A stretch of 64,000 bases of DNA from Verpa conica (taxonomy: Eukaryota; Ascomycota; Pezizomycetes; Pezizales; Morchellaceae). The notes beneath the pieces were generated by a model that worked only from the letters and a program-made list of their open reading frames with translations, had not been told where the DNA came from and searched no databases. How positions within the stretch are numbered: position 1 is the first letter of the stretch; each line of letters opens with the position of its first letter. The stretch is taken from assembly GCA_033030425.1 (NCBI GenBank), contig JAUFSD010000006.1:806001-870000 (forward strand), read 5' to 3'. This document shows positions 23,542-34,678 of the stretch, piece after piece. Both the position numbers and the translations under genes were made by a program.

Positions 23542-25027
23542 TTTGCTAGGGTCGAGAGAATCGGGAGAGTGCTGTTGTTGCTTATCGTCAAACGCGGCTT
23601 CACTGCTTACTGGTCAGGTGACTGATCAAGGTTAGGGGGCATAAGACATGCCAAGGCATACTACAGCTAAACCAAAATTATACACCAGAAATCACATTTT
23701 AGATATACATGTAGTCTAATAACCTCATACTATATAATTAAAAGTTCCTTTTAGACATAAACCCAAGAAATAAACATAGATAGCATCACTATCAACAGAA
23801 TTACTCAAAAACGCCTATAAGCAGGTATGTCTCATACTCTAGAAGGTTGTAAAAAAAGGCTATCTCGTAAATCCTGCTAAAGTCACTTCAGCAACCGTCA
23901 TAGTCATCTGAAACCTTCATTCCACTACTAGAAGGAATAAATCTATAGTAACCTCCGGCCTCCGGTCGAGCCCACTCCCAAAACCGCAAAAGAGCTACAT
24001 ACAAGCCCACCCCCAAACCAATTGTTTTTCATACTAGCCTCTTAACGCCACATCCCCATCTGGGTGTGACGGCACTTCAATGGGTAGTACCGAGCTGGCA
24101 CATTTCCGTAAACCTAACTAGCGAATTAGCCCCCCGTTCTTTCTGAGACAAAAGGCTAATATCAATATAGAAATGGTTATGGGCTCTGTCACCAGACGGG
24201 CCCACTCTTGTAAGCAGGCAACAAAATGGTCTAGATCATTTTTGGAAACGGGGGAAAGCTAACCCAAAAGAAAAAACGGCGGGGGGTAGCTGGCCGACTA
24301 TTGCTAAAAGAAAAGGGGGGGTGTGATATCGACTGAGGTCGTGTGACCTAAATATGTTTTAGAACAGACTTCCAGTTTGTTTCAATGGCTATATGTATCT
24401 CCATAAAACGCTCGGCCCCGTAGCAGCTATACACATAACTACTTTTAATAGCGGTGGCGAGCCATATTACATGGGTGCGGGACATTCTACTTGTCTTATA
24501 TTTTGTGGCCTAATGGTCACTAGGATCTATCGGCCCACCAGAATGAGGGGTCTATGCGTATCCTAACCCCACTTAAGAATCAAGGAAAGAGCAATGAAAT
24601 TCGATATTAGGATATTTATTTATCTAGAAAAAATGCTTAAAATACACAAATTTAAAATAATGGAATGTGTAAGTTCTGGCCTGAGTATTAGTTACCAAAC
24701 ACATATGAAGTGTTTCACGAAATTGTAGTGAGAAAAAAAGAAGCTTTTATATCTCACGCAACACTAATGTAGGATCTCCCTTGCTCCGTAAACACGAAAC
24801 CTACAATTTATCTATACTTGAGTGATCTTTAACCTGAAATTAGAGCCCAAGAAGAACCTACGATTATCTATAACTACCAACATAATACTACAGAATGTGC
24901 TGGTCCCTACTTACTTATGTATAGTTAGCAAAGACCCAAGAAGGAACCAAAGACTACAATTTAAACATACTAGCAATTATTCCGGCGATATTAAGAACCC
25001 ATCTCTCTTCGCTTCCTTAATCCTCTT
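23542..25027. other. Intergenic, about 1.5 kb
   Basis: AT-rich with local GC patches (for example 24240-24320 with G runs). It must hold the SEC10 promoter just right of 23541. No open frame, tRNA or recognisable transposon was found. Confidence 0.5.
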
Positions 25028-25330
25028 TCATTGCTTTACTCTTTTCTCTTTCTCTTTCCCTTTCTCACTATTAAACATCCGATCCACCCCTCCAGGCCCC
25101 AAGACCGAGTACCCCCCCATCGGACGGTCAGCTCGAGGTTCATAATATGACCGCCAATTATCCTCCTCATACAAAACAATATTCCCATGCTCATATAGAT
25201 TTTTATCAAGTACTGGAAACTGGGGCACAGGCTCCCGTAGAGGAGCAGGGATATACCATCGAGGACTATAATCCGGCAGTGGTGGGCCATACTGATGGCG
25301 GGGGCGAATAGTACTGAGTCCACAACCCAT
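25028..25330 (-). CDS. Small proline/tyrosine-rich protein with possible myristoylation start
   Basis: Not a family I recognise. From the ATG at 25330 it encodes 100 aa beginning MGCGLSTIRPRHQYGPPLP. Gly2, Cys3 and Ser6 fit the pattern of an N-myristoylated and palmitoylated protein. The middle is rich in Pro, Tyr and Arg (SPRWYIPAPLREPVPQFP), then LYEEDNWRSYYEPRADRP, and the end is a charged Lys/Glu tail. An in-frame ATG at 25378 would add 16 residues and hide the MGCG start. The amino-acid mix is unlike a random frame of this AT-rich DNA, which is the main argument that it is a gene. It is on the same strand as, and downstream of, the GBD/FH3 gene. No intron is needed. Confidence 0.45.
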   Translation of the reverse strand: MGCGLSTIRPRHQYGPPLPDYSPRWYIPAPLREPVPQFPVLDKNLYEHGNIVLYEEDNWRSYYEPRADRPMGGYSVLGPGGVDRMFNSEKGKEKEKRVKQ

Positions 25331-26778
25331 TTCGTGTAACCCTGATTTTGAAGTCCGTGAGTGGTAAGTTCTTTTCATTTACATGAGTGAAAGTATTGGT
25401 TGGGAAGGGGTTTCCTCTTTGCGGGTGTAGTGACTTTAAGCTCTTTGGGATTCTATGTTGACTAGCTTTAAGGGAATCTTATTGAGAGCCACCCTCATTC
25501 AGAGGAAATTTTTATTTTAGAGAGGAATCTTATACATTTCTATTTGGGTTATTCAACCAAATATTGTCCTCGACCTTTGATACTTGAAAGCGTATATCAT
25601 ATTGTATCACTCGTACATGTGTTATCTATTGGTTTTCAGGCACGTGCCAGTCAGTCACGCAGTGAAGTCCGACCGCCTAACCCTTTAGAGTAAACTGTTG
25701 ACACTTAGAATTGTTGTTTTCCAATTTCTATGAGCTTGTGATTGGCTGCTCCCAGTTGTAAACAGGTTGCAGCAATGGCTCATTATGACATGTGCCGACA
25801 CCTAGATCTCCCGTAAAAAACAATATCACAATGAATGGCAAAACGATCATCGGTACTGTCTGACGCATGACTACCTTGTTCTGGATTCCTGTAAACAAAG
25901 ACTACATGTAGTAATCAAAACAAGATCACTTGGGAGTATCCTTTTGATGTATTCGAAGTACTTAATTCGTTAAATATCGTTACAAACACAAAACCCAACA
26001 TATTTCTCCAGAGCTTCCACTTTGTAAAATAACATCAGAAAATAACTGCCAAACCGCCCTGTAAACTGGCTCATCGGCGCTCCAGGACTATGTAAAAATA
26101 TCATAGCCTGACAGATAGACCGCACCGCACCGAACTGTATACTAACAACTGCTGGAAGTATAGACAAGGAATTAACATACCAATAAAAAATGAGCACAAA
26201 GAAAGTATAAAGGAGAATGTTAAAAGTAATGAGAAAAAAACAAAAACTCCGAGGAGACGCCATTGCAAGAAAGAATAGCAAAGGACATCTCTATATAGAC
26301 AGGTTAACCAAAAGCACAAAACCAAACCATATACCAGCCAAAGCTAAAGAGAGATCCGGTATCCAAGCACGCAAAAATATAAATAAAAAAAAACAAAGAA
26401 GACACCGCCCAAAATCCGCTTGTAGTGAAAACACAAAACCCAGGACTCCTATCATAAGATCTTTATAAGGGTTTGTTTGCCCCACTCACCAGCCTAGGTG
26501 TAGTGTTAGTATTTCCATCATTGCCACCATTCTCAGCCACCCAAGACATGGTTTCTTTCATCCCCAAATTCCCAGATGCAGATATGAAATAGGGAATAAT
26601 GCCGGGAAACAGTATAAGAAACTAGGAAAAAACATAGGAAAAAGAAGACTCGTCTAATCGTCATAGATAGCTTATCAACTGCTTTCAGCAAGTGATTTAA
26701 CAAAACCCAAGAAAATACTCCGATCACACCTAAAAGAAAAACGGGGATATAAAACTTAAAATAAATCAAATAAATAGC
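25331..26778. other. T-rich region with short hydrophobic frames on the minus strand
   Basis: Three minus-strand frames (26769-26533, 26485-26291, 26281-25970) are rich in Phe, Leu and Val. Most of this follows from the T-rich minus strand. They could be exons of a small membrane protein, since GT-AG pairs exist between them, but no family motif supports that. It may equally be the 3' flank of the GBD/FH3 gene. I left it uncalled. Confidence 0.35.
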
Positions 26779-29700
26779 TCAATAAAGCCACCCTCCACTC
26801 TCAACCTCACTATTACCCTGATCAAAACTCAACCGTGGAAGCTCAACTCTCAACTCTTCTTGCTGCTGCTGTTGTGCAAGCTCCTTCTTTTTTCTTCTTT
26901 CTCTCCTCGCCTCCTTATCGCTAATCTCCTTGTGATGATAAACTCGCTCGAACCTTGGCCCAAACCTCACATCGGCCACCTCCCAATCGTCGGCTGCGGA
27001 AGCTGCAACCCATGTCTTGAGTCCTTCATGAAGAGCCGTGTGAAGCTTTTCTTTGCAAGTCCGTAGACTACCACCGAGTGCCTTTTCCCATCCAGAATTG
27101 CGTAGATCAAGCCGAAGGTTGTTCCTCTGTTCTCTGGTCTCTAAGCTCGCAATACACGCATTCAAGAGATCCAGATGATTTGCGAGGTAATTTGTTGCTT
27201 CCCACTCGACACCACCGACGTATGGGGCAGCTGGAACTGGTGGGCGTTCAGCCGGGAAGTGGAGTGAGATGTAACTCCCACGCTCACTTGCAGGGTTGTA
27301 AGATGCTGGCAAGGGAATAACATTTGTACCATGCAAGAAAATCCAAAAGACCTCCTTAGTGACATTGACAACCTCTTTACACCATCTTTTGTATGGTCTT
27401 CTTGTATGCGCCGCCTCTATAAACTCAATTGGTCGTTTATCTTCATTAGGGAGTTTGTCCGCAAGATACCCCAAGATTCTGCGAGTTCGCTCTGGGCGCT
27501 GACCAACTGTTGCAGTGGAAAGATGGGTAAAAAGTAGTTGAATAATAAGGCCACGAGTCGTGAACTCTGAAGGACCCTTTTTCTCCTCATCAAACAAAAG
27601 TTCGATCAAACGTGGGAAGACTGCGGCTTCCATCTCCAATAGTTTTCTAAGAGCTGAGGTAGCAGTACAGAGCGCTTTCAGACAGAGTAGAAGTTCATGA
27701 AGCAATAAGTCTTCATGTTCTTCCCTACATTATCAAGAGAGAAAAAATTAGTATCTAATCAAAGTCTCCAAATAAGAATCAGATGAAATACCTCCATTCA
27801 ACGCCAAGCACTCGCTCAACGACGCCCCAAACAGCCTGCATACCGCCTAGCTCGACGAATTCCTCCACCCATTTCAAACGTTCGTTTCTTAGAACAAGTC
27901 TGAGCTTATGCAAAGCAGGAATTTCGACATCCTTCATACCTACCTCACCGCCTCCAGAAGGACCTTTCCCGTCAACTTCTTCTGCGAACATTTTGTTACC
28001 CATATTCTTAGGTATTCCAGCATCTTCCAACCAGTCAACCCACTCCTCTGGTATGAGAGTTGCTACCATGACTTGGGATGCAGGGCCACTACTAGCGACT
28101 GCGGTCGTAGTAGCAGGCGGGAAAATAACCCCTTTTACCCTCAAGCTCTTCTCGCTTGGGGGGGCCATCTCTGTGGTCTTCTTCTTAGCAGGAGAACTTG
28201 GCGCTGGAGCTGCACTGACAGGTTCTTTTTCCCTTGAAGTTCCGACAAATGTACGGCTTCTCGGCCGAGCTTTCTTAGTAGGACTTGGTGGTGCTGGTGG
28301 GCTTGCATCCCCTCCCTTAGATGACTTCGGTCTAGTCTCTGTTTTCATGTTGTGTGAAGTTTGAGGCCTTTTCCCAAAGATACCCATACCAAAAGAAGAA
28401 GTAGTGTTCTTTTCGGCAGACTTCTCCATTTGAGCCTCTTTTCGGATGAACTCTTGCTTGACCCTGATGTCAAGACTGCGCATACGATCGCGCATGTTTG
28501 TTGGAACGCCACGGGAATCCTGTTACAACTAATATTAGGAAGTGAATCTTATCGAGCAATAGAAAATGTAGTGTAGATAACGAACAAGTAAAGCTTCAAA
28601 TGCAATATCAATCCCAGCCAAATCTAGTCCAGCACCACTTTTATCACTTTTAACGCTACCTTGACTGCCATTTGGTGACTGTTTGTCGCTACTGCTATCA
28701 GCCTCAGACCGCCTCTTCTCCCAGTTTTCCCGCAACTCAAGACTGGTCCGCCTTGGAGAAGTCACACTAAATCCAGTAGAGGCACCTGATTGCGAATGAG
28801 GAATATATGAGCTCTTCGGTCGTTGCTTCGCGCTATTATTGGGTGTGCCTTTTGGTATGAGTGTAGGCTGCTCATGCTGTTGAAAGAAATTACGCTGTGA
28901 TGAAGGGGTGTACTCGTTGGGAGTGTACTTCTTGACCAACTCTTCGGTATTGGTCCGCTGCTGCTCAGTGCTAACCCGCTGTTCAATACTAGTACGCTCC
29001 CCAGCGCCGACACGCTTCTTGGGACTCGATGAAGATGTAGATGTGGAGCTAGTGGAGGAAGCAGAAGACCGCGGCGCTGGCGGTATCGGCAAGGCAGGTA
29101 GAAGACTACGCTGAAGAGTAGATTTTGAAGGCTGTGGAGTGATCCGCGGGGTGGCTGTAGATTTTCCAGACCTTGAACTCTGCATGTGCGGGCGATTCTG
29201 TGGCAATGTGAAGAGAGGTAGTACCGGTAAGCCGTTAGGCCCGCTGCTAATGGAGTTGGGTTCAGTGAGGAACCCGGAACCTGCAGAAGAACTGGGAGTG
29301 AGATCTAGAGTCGGTCTCTGATTTTCCTTATCTTTAAACAAAGTCTTAAGATCGTGCAGAGACTTCTTGCTTTTATGGCCCTTCAGAATAGAGAAATCGA
29401 TTGTACTCCTACTCTTATTTGGCTTTTTGCCAGGCTTTACCGAATTATGATCTCCGTGAAGGAGGTCAAACATAGTCCCCCTAATATCCATGCTTTCCCT
29501 TATAGACCTAGTGGGGGAGCCCGGAACATCCCTTTTTGAAGTAAAAGACGAGATAGACAACGATGAGAGAGACCGCTTGTGGCGAGCTTGCTGAGCAAAG
29601 GGAGCTTGCGGGGGATCCAAAGGTGGTAGAAAAGTCGACGGGTCAAGAGGTGGTAACTGAGGAGGGACGCGAGAGCTGGCTACCATGTAGGTATTGAGTG

Positions 29701-29860
29701 GGTTTGAAGTACCGAGTGTTTGAGAAGCGGCTTTTTTGTGGGAAGATTTGCTTGGAGAAACAATCGATCTGAAAATTGAAGTAGCTGATCGTTTATGGCT
29801 AGATGTATTAGGCGGGGTGGCAGTCGTTATAGTTGACACCGGTGCCATAGCGGGAGCCAT
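26779..29860 (-). CDS. GBD/FH3 domain protein (formin-like regulatory domain, no FH2)
   Basis: Carries the Rho-GTPase-binding and FH3 module of diaphanous-type formins but no FH1 or FH2 part, so it probably acts as a Rho effector or adaptor rather than an actin nucleator (inference). Three exons: the first (to about 28588) encodes about 420 aa of Ser/Pro/Thr-rich, disordered sequence. Splicing then gives FEALLDSRGVPTNMRDRMRSLD, shown here in two parts: FEALLDSRGVP and TNMRDRMRSLD, the GBD core. The FH3 part continues across a Lys/Pro linker to GVEWREEHEDLLLHELLLC, joined over the second intron. It ends with a Lys/Arg/Gln-rich helix (KKELAQQQQQEELRVE). ATG at 29860 gives MAPAMAPVSTITT. Related GBD/FH3 proteins are common in filamentous ascomycetes. 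Confident on domain, not on role. Confidence 0.85.
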
Positions 29861-31088
29861 TACAGCGGGAGAAGTTTTCTATGGAAAAGTGTAGGTAGCC
29901 GTGTTGATGTTTGTATCCGCTTTGCAGAATCAAAGGCGGGGACTGAGCAATTGCAGTTGCAATTGAAACGAATATATCCAGCCAGTTCTCTGAAGACCTG
30001 CTCAGAATACAATAATAAAAAAATGTAAAAAAAAAAAAAGGGATGAGTGAAAATTGCAGGCGATGAGCAGAGTGTGGGGAAGGTAAGGCAGTAGATGTGG
30101 AGCAAAGGGGGCAGGAGAAAGGGGTTGAAGAAACTCGTTGAGACACCACAGAAGCCAACAAAGGTTCACTCAGTCGAAGGAGCGGTATGTAGTCACGGGG
30201 GGGGTGGGGTTGAACAAGGAAGAAGGGAGAAAGGGAGAGGAGGAGAATCGTAGAGCAGATGGGGGACCGAGGGGATAAGTAACAAACCGGACTCCAGAAC
30301 GCACCCAAGCTGCGAGGATCTTGCAGGTCTGCCCGTTGTTTACCATACTGAGCTGGCAACGCGAGCGCGGCTCTATCGTGGTTGCCACAGTAACCTCAGC
30401 CCCCCGCATCTAAACTCATCCCCCCCTCCCGCATAGGGAATAGCCTATCCAAGACTTTGGTCGTCTCCCAGCAACCGGCACTCCCCCCCTCTGTTTTCGT
30501 TGTTATGGAACTGTTGCTGGCGTTTCCTGCTGTGCTGCCCACCTCCTGCATGTACTGCATCTCAACGGCCTGTCAACCATTCCACTACTTCTCTTTTATC
30601 CATTCCGTATCAAATAACAGTCCTCAAAGGGGGGGGGCGCTATCCCCGCCAGCTGCAGCTGCGGTGCAGAATATGTAGAAACAAGCATCAAGTAGGATTA
30701 CAAGTACGCAATGAGGGATAGGGCGAGTCCCGGGGAGCCATTCACGCTACTGTATGTATCTTATGTATGTAGATATCAACACAACAACCCTCGACCTAGC
30801 AGGGTAGGATGTTTACGTGGTCTCCCTCGCAACGATTGATAAAACACTACCGTAAATACCGGTTGTACGGGACTACGCATTGACTGCCACCACCATTTGG
30901 AGGTTCCAGGCTAATGGTGATTTGTCTGCACCTCATTCAGGAACCAGCAAAAAGCAAGCAATTCGGTTGTCTGGGGAGCGAGTCATCATGCTGTCAACGG
31001 CGGAAGCACACTAAATAGGAGCCACCAGAGCGGAACCGGGACAATAATACAATATCACCCTAGGCAACAAGTTCTTGAAAAAACCCAT
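29861..31088. other. Divergent intergenic region, GBD/FH3 and OB-fold genes
   Basis: A 1.2-kb region between two divergent starts. The minus-strand leader (29900-30400) is pyrimidine-rich, as in many fungal promoters. Frames on either strand here look like chance. GC content is higher than in other spacers. No gene called. Confidence 0.5.
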
Positions 31089-32300
31089 ATGATGACAGAG
31101 AGCTCTCCGCCTTCTAGCTACCGAACTGCCGAGGACTCTTTTACCGAGAATCCTCCCGAATCATCAGGCGATTCAGTAACCCGAATCGGTGCTGGGAGAT
31201 CGATTCTTCTCCTCGGAGCTCCTCGTGCTTCCTCTCTCCAAAACCTACCACTGGTAAACTTTGACGGCAACAATGAATTTCTCCCCGCTTTCTGGCATGG
31301 TAATGTAGATCATGTGACATCAACCTCCCTGCCAGTGCCCAGCGCGACGGGACCCCCCGCAGCCTGGCGAATCCTGCCACTGAAGCGAAAGCATCTGCAT
31401 ACCGGGTTTTCCCAACGCCCTGATGTCTATACCCCCACCCATCTACGACTAGAGGCGTCCAGCATGGGCTACAGCTCTACTGCGTCTTCTACTACCACAG
31501 ATACCACTAATGCCACCTCTTCGGCTGCCTCTGATAGAGATGAAGATCTCTCCCGTTCTTTCGCAGCGCATAACATACCTTCTTCCCCGGTTGCTGGCCC
31601 ATCAGACCTCGAAGTCTCGTTTACTAGTACTATCACTACTTCATCTTTCTCTTCCCTTGCAGGGTCTTCACCCCCGCCCTCGTCACTCGCAAACATACAC
31701 CCTACATCGCTGACAAACCTGCGAAACCTCCCAACTGCAAGCTATCTTAGATCTATCGTTCCACAAACAATGAGTACCTCTGCCATTGTTGGGATAATCC
31801 AAATCTCTGCCCCGCGTTCATTCACTGCAAAACGCTATGGCACGCCACTAACCATACAAACACTTATAGTCGGCGATGAAACATCTGCTGGCTTCAAGCT
31901 AGACCTGTGGCTACCCAGTGGGAAGCTGACGGCTGCTGGTCAAGCTTTCCTAGCTACCGCTGAATCCTTGCGGGTCGGGGATATTATTTTCGTTCAAAAC
32001 ATGGGACTTGGTTTTTGGGACAATCGTGTCAATGGGGCGACGCTACGGAAGGATCGTACTCGTATTGAGTTGATATATAGGGTTAATTGCTTTGGTACAA
32101 GGGAGAGACGGCGGTGGAGAGCAGTGGAACTAGAAAATAATTCTGGAGGGAATCATGGTGCTGAGAAGGTAAAGAGGGTTGTCGAGTGGGTAAGGGATTT
32201 TGTCGGAATTAGTGACAGACCAAAGCGGAAGAAGGGATCCCATGAGGTGTATGAAGAGGAAGTCACACCATTGCCAGAAGATACGCAGTATAGTTTATAA
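31089..32300 (+). CDS. Uncharacterised fungal OB-fold protein
   Basis: A single-exon, 403-aa protein. Residues 1-220 are Ser/Thr/Pro-rich and mostly disordered, with one ordered-looking patch (FLPAFWHGNVDHV, AAWRILPLKRKHLHTGF). Residues about 225-340 read like an OB fold: a first strand pair SAIVGIIQISAPRSF, a strand TIQTLIVGDETSAGFKLDLW, a helix, then LRVGDIIFVQNMGLGFWDN and GATLRKDRTRIELIYR. The GDET and GDII(F/V)xQN pattern resembles OB domains of RPA70- and shieldin-2-type single-strand DNA binders; this is a family-level impression, not a proven homology. A basic C terminus (RPKRKKG) could be a nuclear signal. The first Met of an adjacent pair (MMTESS) was taken. Real gene very likely; function unknown. 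Confidence 0.75.
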   Translation: MMTESSPPSSYRTAEDSFTENPPESSGDSVTRIGAGRSILLLGAPRASSLQNLPLVNFDGNNEFLPAFWHGNVDHVTSTSLPVPSATGPPAAWRILPLKRKHLHTGFSQRPDVYTPTHLRLEASSMGYSSTASSTTTDTTNATSSAASDRDEDLSRSFAAHNIPSSPVAGPSDLEVSFTSTITTSSFSSLAGSSPPPSSLANIHPTSLTNLRNLPTASYLRSIVPQTMSTSAIVGIIQISAPRSFTAKRYGTPLTIQTLIVGDETSAGFKLDLWLPSGKLTAAGQAFLATAESLRVGDIIFVQNMGLGFWDNRVNGATLRKDRTRIELIYRVNCFGTRERRRWRAVELENNSGGNHGAEKVKRVVEWVRDFVGISDRPKRKKGSHEVYEEEVTPLPEDTQYSL

Positions 32301-32930
32301 GGTGCCACCGGCCATGTTAGATTATTATAGGCTGCTTTGTGTTATGGAGGCTACAGTCTAATAGTAATTCTTATGCAACCTGCATATAGGTTAAAGTAAG
32401 CAGTAGCGATACTATGTAGAACTTCATGCGATATCACTCGATAAATTTCGTCGTGGTGTTTTGATTGAAGGGGAAAATAATTCTTCATTAATTATTGATT
32501 GATTGATTGATTGGTGTTATTTAGCACTACAGGCCTAGCCTAAGTGGTTAACATGTTTTGCTTATTATATATCTAATCGCAGCGAATTAGTTATATATCA
32601 CAAATCTTGACGAAGCTAAACCCGAGAGGTAAACTAAGATTATAGAAAAAGGACATGGAGTTGTGAATGTATCCTGGCGCCATGACTACATGTGCTGACG
32701 TCAACTTGGATCACATTCCACAAAAATTTAGGAAGGTTATATAATCCTCTGAAATGAATGACTGCTCCCCCATGATAGTTGATACACAAAAATCTTCCTT
32801 ATTGCCTTCTCGAGGTCTTTAGCTATAAGATCCCAATTTCGCACAATATCACACCGTAAGCGCAGCAAACTATCCTCAACTAAAGGTACTCAACCCCGCT
32901 TCTAGCGTCGGAACCCACGAGTCTCTTTCA
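32301..32930. other. Intergenic with (ATTG)5 microsatellite
   Basis: A 630-bp AT-rich spacer between two genes in the same direction. Apart from the tetranucleotide repeat at 32494-32513 nothing is recognised. The SidJ-like gene's promoter should lie in its right half. Confidence 0.5.
32494..32513 (+). repeat. (ATTG)5 microsatellite
   Basis: Five perfect copies of ATTG in the 3' flank of the OB-fold gene. Confidence 0.9.
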
Positions 32931-34244
32931 ATGTCCTTTGAACAAAACCCCATAGCTGGTATTCTTCACAGCTATGTAAGCTACTCTTAGCCCAAGTCAT
33001 AATTAATTAAAGTCTGAAATCAATGGGATAAAGGCGCTTGGCCTTGTAGCGTTTGAGTACAACCCTCCCGTCATTACAAGCCCTAACAGAAATACCCTTA
33101 TCTTTATCGGTGGTCTCGGAGATGGCCTTTGCACTATTCCCTACTTCCCAAAGCTTTCAAAGGAAATCAAGGAGTGGAGTGCTGTCGAGGTTTTGATTTC
33201 ATCTTCGTATAGTGGATGGGGAACAGGGTCGTTGGAAAGGTGTGTTCTATCTGGCCCTCGAATCCTCAATTAAAGCAGCCGGGTTACATGATTTACATAC
33301 AAATTATTTCCCCCCATTTGAAAATAAGACTGCTGTTTTCAGAATATCGGCCAATCCAATTTTGTTTAGGGATGCGAAAGAGCTGGCCACTTGTGTGGCA
33401 TACTTCCGGAAGCTAAGGCCTAATGGCCATATAGTTCTCATGGGCCATTCTACCGGTAAGATCTTTATAGCCGTAAAAATCCACAGGCATTCACAGATAC
33501 TAATAGTCAATGGAATTTAATAGGGTGCCAAGATGCGATGGAATATCTTACAAAAGGTTACGCTGATAAGAATAAACTAGATGGTGCAATCTTTCAGGCA
33601 CCGGGTGTGACCTCTATTCTATACCTCTATACATACCCCCAAGGGAGCCTATCGACTAATGGTGGCTCTAATAGTCAGCGATCGTGAATCAAACTTTATA
33701 CATCTGTCGGAACAGCAAACTAAATCCTCACTTTCCTTCCTTCAGCAAAAGATCAAAGAGGGGAAAGAAGACGAGATTGTTCCCCAAGAACTTCGACCCG
33801 ACTTTTCAGATACGCCTATTTCCGTACAAAGATTGTATGCCCTAATCCAAACTGTTATCACGATATCACATGCTTATCAATCTGGTTTCTAGGTTTGACC
33901 TGAGTGCCCCGCTTGACTCGAATGGTATACCACAAGGTCGTGATGACTACTTTTCATCTGATATTGGCGCCAACATTTTGAAAACAACTTTTGGCAAAAT
34001 TCCAACTGGAACTAAATTGCTATTCCTGATGTCTGAGGAAGACCAATTCGTCCCTGGGTCAGTAGATAAAGGGGCTCTATTAAAGAGATGGTACCAAGCT
34101 TGCGATGGGGCTGGGGCTAAAGTAGATTTCGAGAATGGTGGTATTCTGCCTGGGGCCAATCATAACTTTGAGGGCACGCCGGAAAGAGTGGTGAATGATC
34201 TCCTGACACGAATAATCTCGTTCCTGGAGAGCTTCGGGGCTTAG
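32931..34244 (+). CDS. DUF1749 alpha/beta hydrolase, SidJ-like esterase
   Basis: Member of the DUF1749 family that includes Aspergillus SidJ, an esterase that hydrolyses fusarinine-type siderophores in the cytosol to release iron. Six exons (32931-32975, 33034-33239, 33370-33455, 33524-33604, 33675-33834, 33893-34244) add to 930 nt, giving 309 aa, the family size. Motifs: LIFIGGLGDGL (oxyanion strand), SSYSGWGTGSLERD, the nucleophile elbow GHSTG split by intron 3, CQDAMEYL, FQAPVSDRE, DDYFSSD, an acid strand LLFLMSEEDQFVP and the catalytic His in GANHNFEG. All exon joins keep the frame. No siderophore synthase or transporter lies nearby, so the substrate is open. Family call secure; SidJ orthology only possible. 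Confidence 0.85.
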
Positions 34245-34678
34245 CTAGAGTTACACATAATACCTAGACTAAGGAAAGCCTTGAAGCCCCTGTCAAAGAA
34301 TCTCATAAGTTTAATGCTTATGATAATTGACAAAGTACGTACCGATATACTTATCCTTGGTTCGTAGAATTGTTATATGTGTTTGCTCTGCAAGTCGGAC
34401 GCGTGAAGAGGTTTAGTAAACCCGGCGCCTAACTAGGGGCGATTATTTCACCACTACACTCGAAATAGGTATATACTATGGTACTGCGCGCCAACTGTTT
34501 GTCAAGGTAGATATACAAATGGTGGTTGCCTGAACCAGGTAACCCTGTGCGAGTTGGCGCGAATCCTGATCACCCCATCTCATAAATACCAACCTGCTGC
34601 CTATATCTAAACCACAACAAAACAATTGTCCACCATTTCTCTCTCATTCCTGGCATAGACTATCTTCAAAGATTACAG
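34245..34678. promoter_or_regulatory. Promoter region of the PIP-box gene
   Basis: A 434-bp spacer. It contains two copies of CGCGCCAACT in inverted orientation (34487-34496 and 34552-34561) around a second, inner inverted repeat (34524-34532/34536-34544). A CA- and CT-rich leader follows up to the ATG at 34679. Confidence 0.5.
34487..34563. promoter_or_regulatory. Paired E2F/MBF-like sites in nested inverted repeat
   Basis: CGCGCCAACT at 34487 and its exact complement AGTTGGCGCG at 34552 form a 10-bp inverted repeat. The right copy extends to TTGGCGCGAA (34554-34563), which matches the TTSSCGC core of E2F-type sites on both strands. GGTTGCCTG/CAGGTAACC (8 of 9 paired) sits inside. The sites lie 116-192 bp upstream of the start codon of the PIP-box gene. 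Regulation is inferred only. Confidence 0.45.

Noticed and set aside
30457..30721. Two overlapping plus-strand frames upstream of the OB-fold gene
   Set aside because: Composition fits a GC-richer promoter region; no start context, domain or splice support.
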